This document shows, one piece after another, positions 6,040-6,863 of a stretch of 6,863 nt of DNA. The stretch lies in contig CAUHAO010000039.1 of NCBI GenBank assembly GCA_959604355.1, positions 1-6,863 of the forward strand, given 5' to 3'. The notes beneath the pieces were generated by a model that saw only the letters and a program-made list of their open reading frames with translations, was not told the origin of the DNA and searched no databases. The translations under genes were made by a program, and so were the position numbers. The stretch is from an uncultured Eubacteriales bacterium. GTDB lineage: Bacteria > Bacillota > Clostridia > Oscillospirales > UBA644. The stretch's first letter is position 1. Each line of letters begins with the position of its first letter.

Positions 6040-6183
6040 TCAATTGAAGCCTTCAAAATATGCTCTGAGCCGAGCAATCGTCTCCGCAGTCAGGCCGCCG
6101 GAGCAGGCAATTTCGCCGTTTTCAAAGAACAGGAAACGGCCGCAGCATTTCTCCACAAGCTCAAGGCTATGGGTGTTTGTCGA
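6040..6183 (-). pseudogene. Probable 3' remnant of a second ABC ATPase gene
   Basis: The minus-strand frame ending at TGA (6042-6040) encodes STNTHSLELVEKCCGRFLFF, then ENGEIACSGG and LTAETIARLRAYFEGFN. The spacing from His through 'C.R' to 'NGEI' aligns without gaps to the usual ABC ATPase tail after the H-loop (TH..EE.E.LCDR....D.GKI). It is unlike the exporter fragment on the plus strand, so it comes from a different gene. The open frame continues rightwards into the 3' end of the NUDIX gene, where a GTG at 6222 could start it, but that part has no ABC-like character. No Walker motifs are present. The assignment rests on a short motif, so an unrelated AAA-type ATPase tail remains possible. 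Confidence 0.5.
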
Positions 6184-6196
6184 CTCTGCTTCTATT

Positions 6197-6655
6197 TTAC
6201 TGCTCCAATATGTTTTTCTCACGGATCAGCCACTCGATTATTTTTGCCGCTCTGCTTTCGAGTGTCGGTATTTCATCCTTGCCAAAAAACTTCAGAGCAT
6301 TGCTTTCCCCGTCGGTGATCTTCATTTTGCCGCTCACATCCTCCGCAAGATAAAGGGCTATAACGGAATAAAGCTCGTCTCCGTTTGGATATTTGAAATA
6401 AAAATCATTCCCCGAAAACAAATGCAGCAATGTAAATCTCTCCGCAGTCAGGTCGGTTTCTTCTTTCAACTCTCTTGCCGCCGTTTCTTCGAGTGTTTCA
6501 CCCAACTCTGCCGCTCCGCCGGGGATGCCCCATGTTTTTGTATCGGAGCGCAGATTCAGCAATATTTTATTGTCCTTCAACACAACAACGGTCGCGCCGA
6601 CTGCCGCCATCGGCGCATGGCCGATATATTTTCTCATTTCACTTATATAACTCAT
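6197..6655 (-). CDS. NUDIX hydrolase
   Basis: This 152-residue cytoplasmic enzyme has an intact Nudix box: G47-x5-E53-x7-R61-E62-L63-x-E65-E66-x-D68-L69, following the WGIPGG lead-in. The only departure from the consensus is D68 where Gly is usual. E62, E65 and E66 supply the metal-binding carboxylates. The N-terminus (MSYISEMRKYIGHAPM) is typical of the small MutT/YjhB-like Nudix proteins of Firmicutes. They hydrolyse a nucleoside diphosphate linked to another group; the actual substrate cannot be read from sequence. I choose the ATG at 6655 because AGGGAGA lies about seven bases upstream on the minus strand. The frame is open to an ATG at 6691, but that extension (MLRFTRAQGEIT) overlaps the ribosome binding site. 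Downstream lie the ABC remnant and the shared terminator at 5974-6020. Confidence 0.94.
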   Translation of the reverse strand: MSYISEMRKYIGHAPMAAVGATVVVLKDNKILLNLRSDTKTWGIPGGAAELGETLEETAARELKEETDLTAERFTLLHLFSGNDFYFKYPNGDELYSVIALYLAEDVSGKMKITDGESNALKFFGKDEIPTLESRAAKIIEWLIREKNILEQ

Positions 6656-6705
6656 TGTTATCTCTCCCTGCGCTCGCGTGAAGCGAAGCACCCGTACATA
6701 TCTGT

Positions 6706-6766
6706 GCGGCGAAGCCGCGCTTCATAGGGCGAAGCCCTGCTTCATCTTTCATGCACCGTAAGGTGC
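6706..6766 (-). repeat. Array of short GC-rich hairpins with GCTTCAT spacers
   Basis: Three small perfect hairpins stand in a row between the tRNA and the NUDIX gene: GCGGC-GAA-GCCGC (6706-6718), AGGGC-GAA-GCCCT (6726-6738) and GCACC-GTAA-GGTGC (6753-6766). The first two are each followed by the same spacer GCTTCAT (6719-6725 and 6739-6745), and CTTTCAT precedes the third (6746-6752). A degenerate fourth relative, GTGAAGCGAAGCAC, lies at 6678-6691. Stem sequences differ while stem length and spacer are kept, which is the mark of a structured intergenic repeat rather than a simple duplication. It lies in the 5' region of the NUDIX transcript; any function is unknown. Confidence 0.75.
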
Positions 6767-6776
6767 GCTTAATTTG

Positions 6777-6807
6777 AAAAACCACTTGCAAGATGCAAGT
6801 GGTTTTT
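6777..6807 (-). terminator. Intrinsic terminator downstream of the tRNA
   Basis: AAAAACCACTTGCA at 6777-6790 and TGCAAGTGGTTTTT at 6794-6807 form a perfect 14-bp stem with a three-base loop. The stem ends in A/T runs on both sides, so it could work on either strand. It begins two bases beyond the tRNA CCA end on the minus strand, which makes ending the tRNA transcript its most likely job. Confidence 0.9.
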
Positions 6808-6809
6808 CA

Positions 6810-6863
6810 TGGCGGAGAAGGGGAGACTCGAACTCCCGCGCCGGTTACCCGACCTACGCCCTT
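6810..6863 (-). tRNA. 3' end of a class II tRNA, probably tRNA-Ser (partial)
   Basis: Read on the minus strand, the sequence ends in encoded CCA (6812-6810), discriminator G (6813), acceptor 3' strand CTTCTCC (6820-6814), and a T arm GGGAG-TTCGAGT-CTCCC (6837-6821). Before the T arm is a long variable arm with stem GTCGG-GTAA-CCGGC. Long variable arms occur in Ser, Leu and Tyr tRNAs; a G discriminator points to Ser rather than Leu or Tyr (both normally A). The window ends in the 3' half of the anticodon loop, so the anticodon and the 5' half are not visible. Confidence 0.88.

Noticed and set aside
6040..6222. Functional 60-residue protein starting at GTG 6222
   Set aside because: Its start lies inside the NUDIX coding end without a ribosome binding site that stands out, and only the part after about 6183 resembles an ATPase tail.
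6656..6691. Longer NUDIX start at 6691
   Set aside because: The extra 12 residues run through the ribosome binding site of the ATG at 6655 and lie outside the family's usual N-terminus.
6672..6766. CRISPR array
   Set aside because: The repeated spacers are only 7 bases and the hairpin stems differ in sequence; there is no long constant repeat and no cas gene.

Overview
The window looks like the chromosome of an anaerobic gut-type Firmicute, probably a clostridium of the Oscillospiraceae/Ruminococcaceae kind. The evidence is moderate GC content, good GGAGG-type ribosome binding sites, a Gram-positive-style lipoprotein, the pairing of an MBOAT acyltransferase with a DHHW/AlgX-like protein, and short GC-rich hairpin repeats next to a tRNA gene. 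The genus cannot be fixed from sequence alone.

Layout. The plus strand begins with the 3' end of a gene for an acidic, helical protein built on a 106-residue repeat (to 428). After a 102-base gap with a hairpin comes an OmpR/PhoB-type response regulator (531-1232). It overlaps by four bases a membrane histidine kinase (1229-2473). The kinase gene carries a striking local rearrangement near its 3' end: an in-frame 48-base insertion made of an inverted plus a direct copy of its own sequence, inside the ATP-binding domain. After a 79-base gap there is a compact three-gene unit: a small lipoprotein resembling DUF4358 proteins (2553-3137), an AlgI-like MBOAT O-acyltransferase (3147-4544) and a DHHW/AlgJ-AlgX-like SGNH-type protein (4580-5680).

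The right part is a scrapyard plus a tRNA. Twenty-one bases after the DHHW stop lies the 3' tail of an ABC exporter gene with no Walker A, signature or Walker B region (5702-5923). A strong bidirectional terminator follows (5974-6020). Facing it on the minus strand is what looks like the 3' tail of a second, different ABC ATPase gene (6040-6183). That tail lies just downstream of an intact NUDIX hydrolase gene (6197-6655, minus). Upstream of the NUDIX gene are a small array of GAA-loop and GTAA-loop hairpins, a perfect 14-bp terminator stem, and the 3' end of a class II tRNA, most likely tRNA-Ser (6810-6863, minus, cut by the window edge).

How the genes may work together (inference). The lipoprotein, MBOAT and DHHW proteins have the logic of AlgI/AlgJ/AlgX or DltB/DltD systems: the MBOAT protein moves an acyl group across the membrane, the DHHW protein completes transfer to a surface polymer, and the lipoprotein is an outside-facing accessory. 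The two-component system immediately upstream on the same strand is a natural candidate regulator, but no operator was identified. The most distinctive sequence-level observation is the duplication-inversion within the kinase ATP-binding domain.
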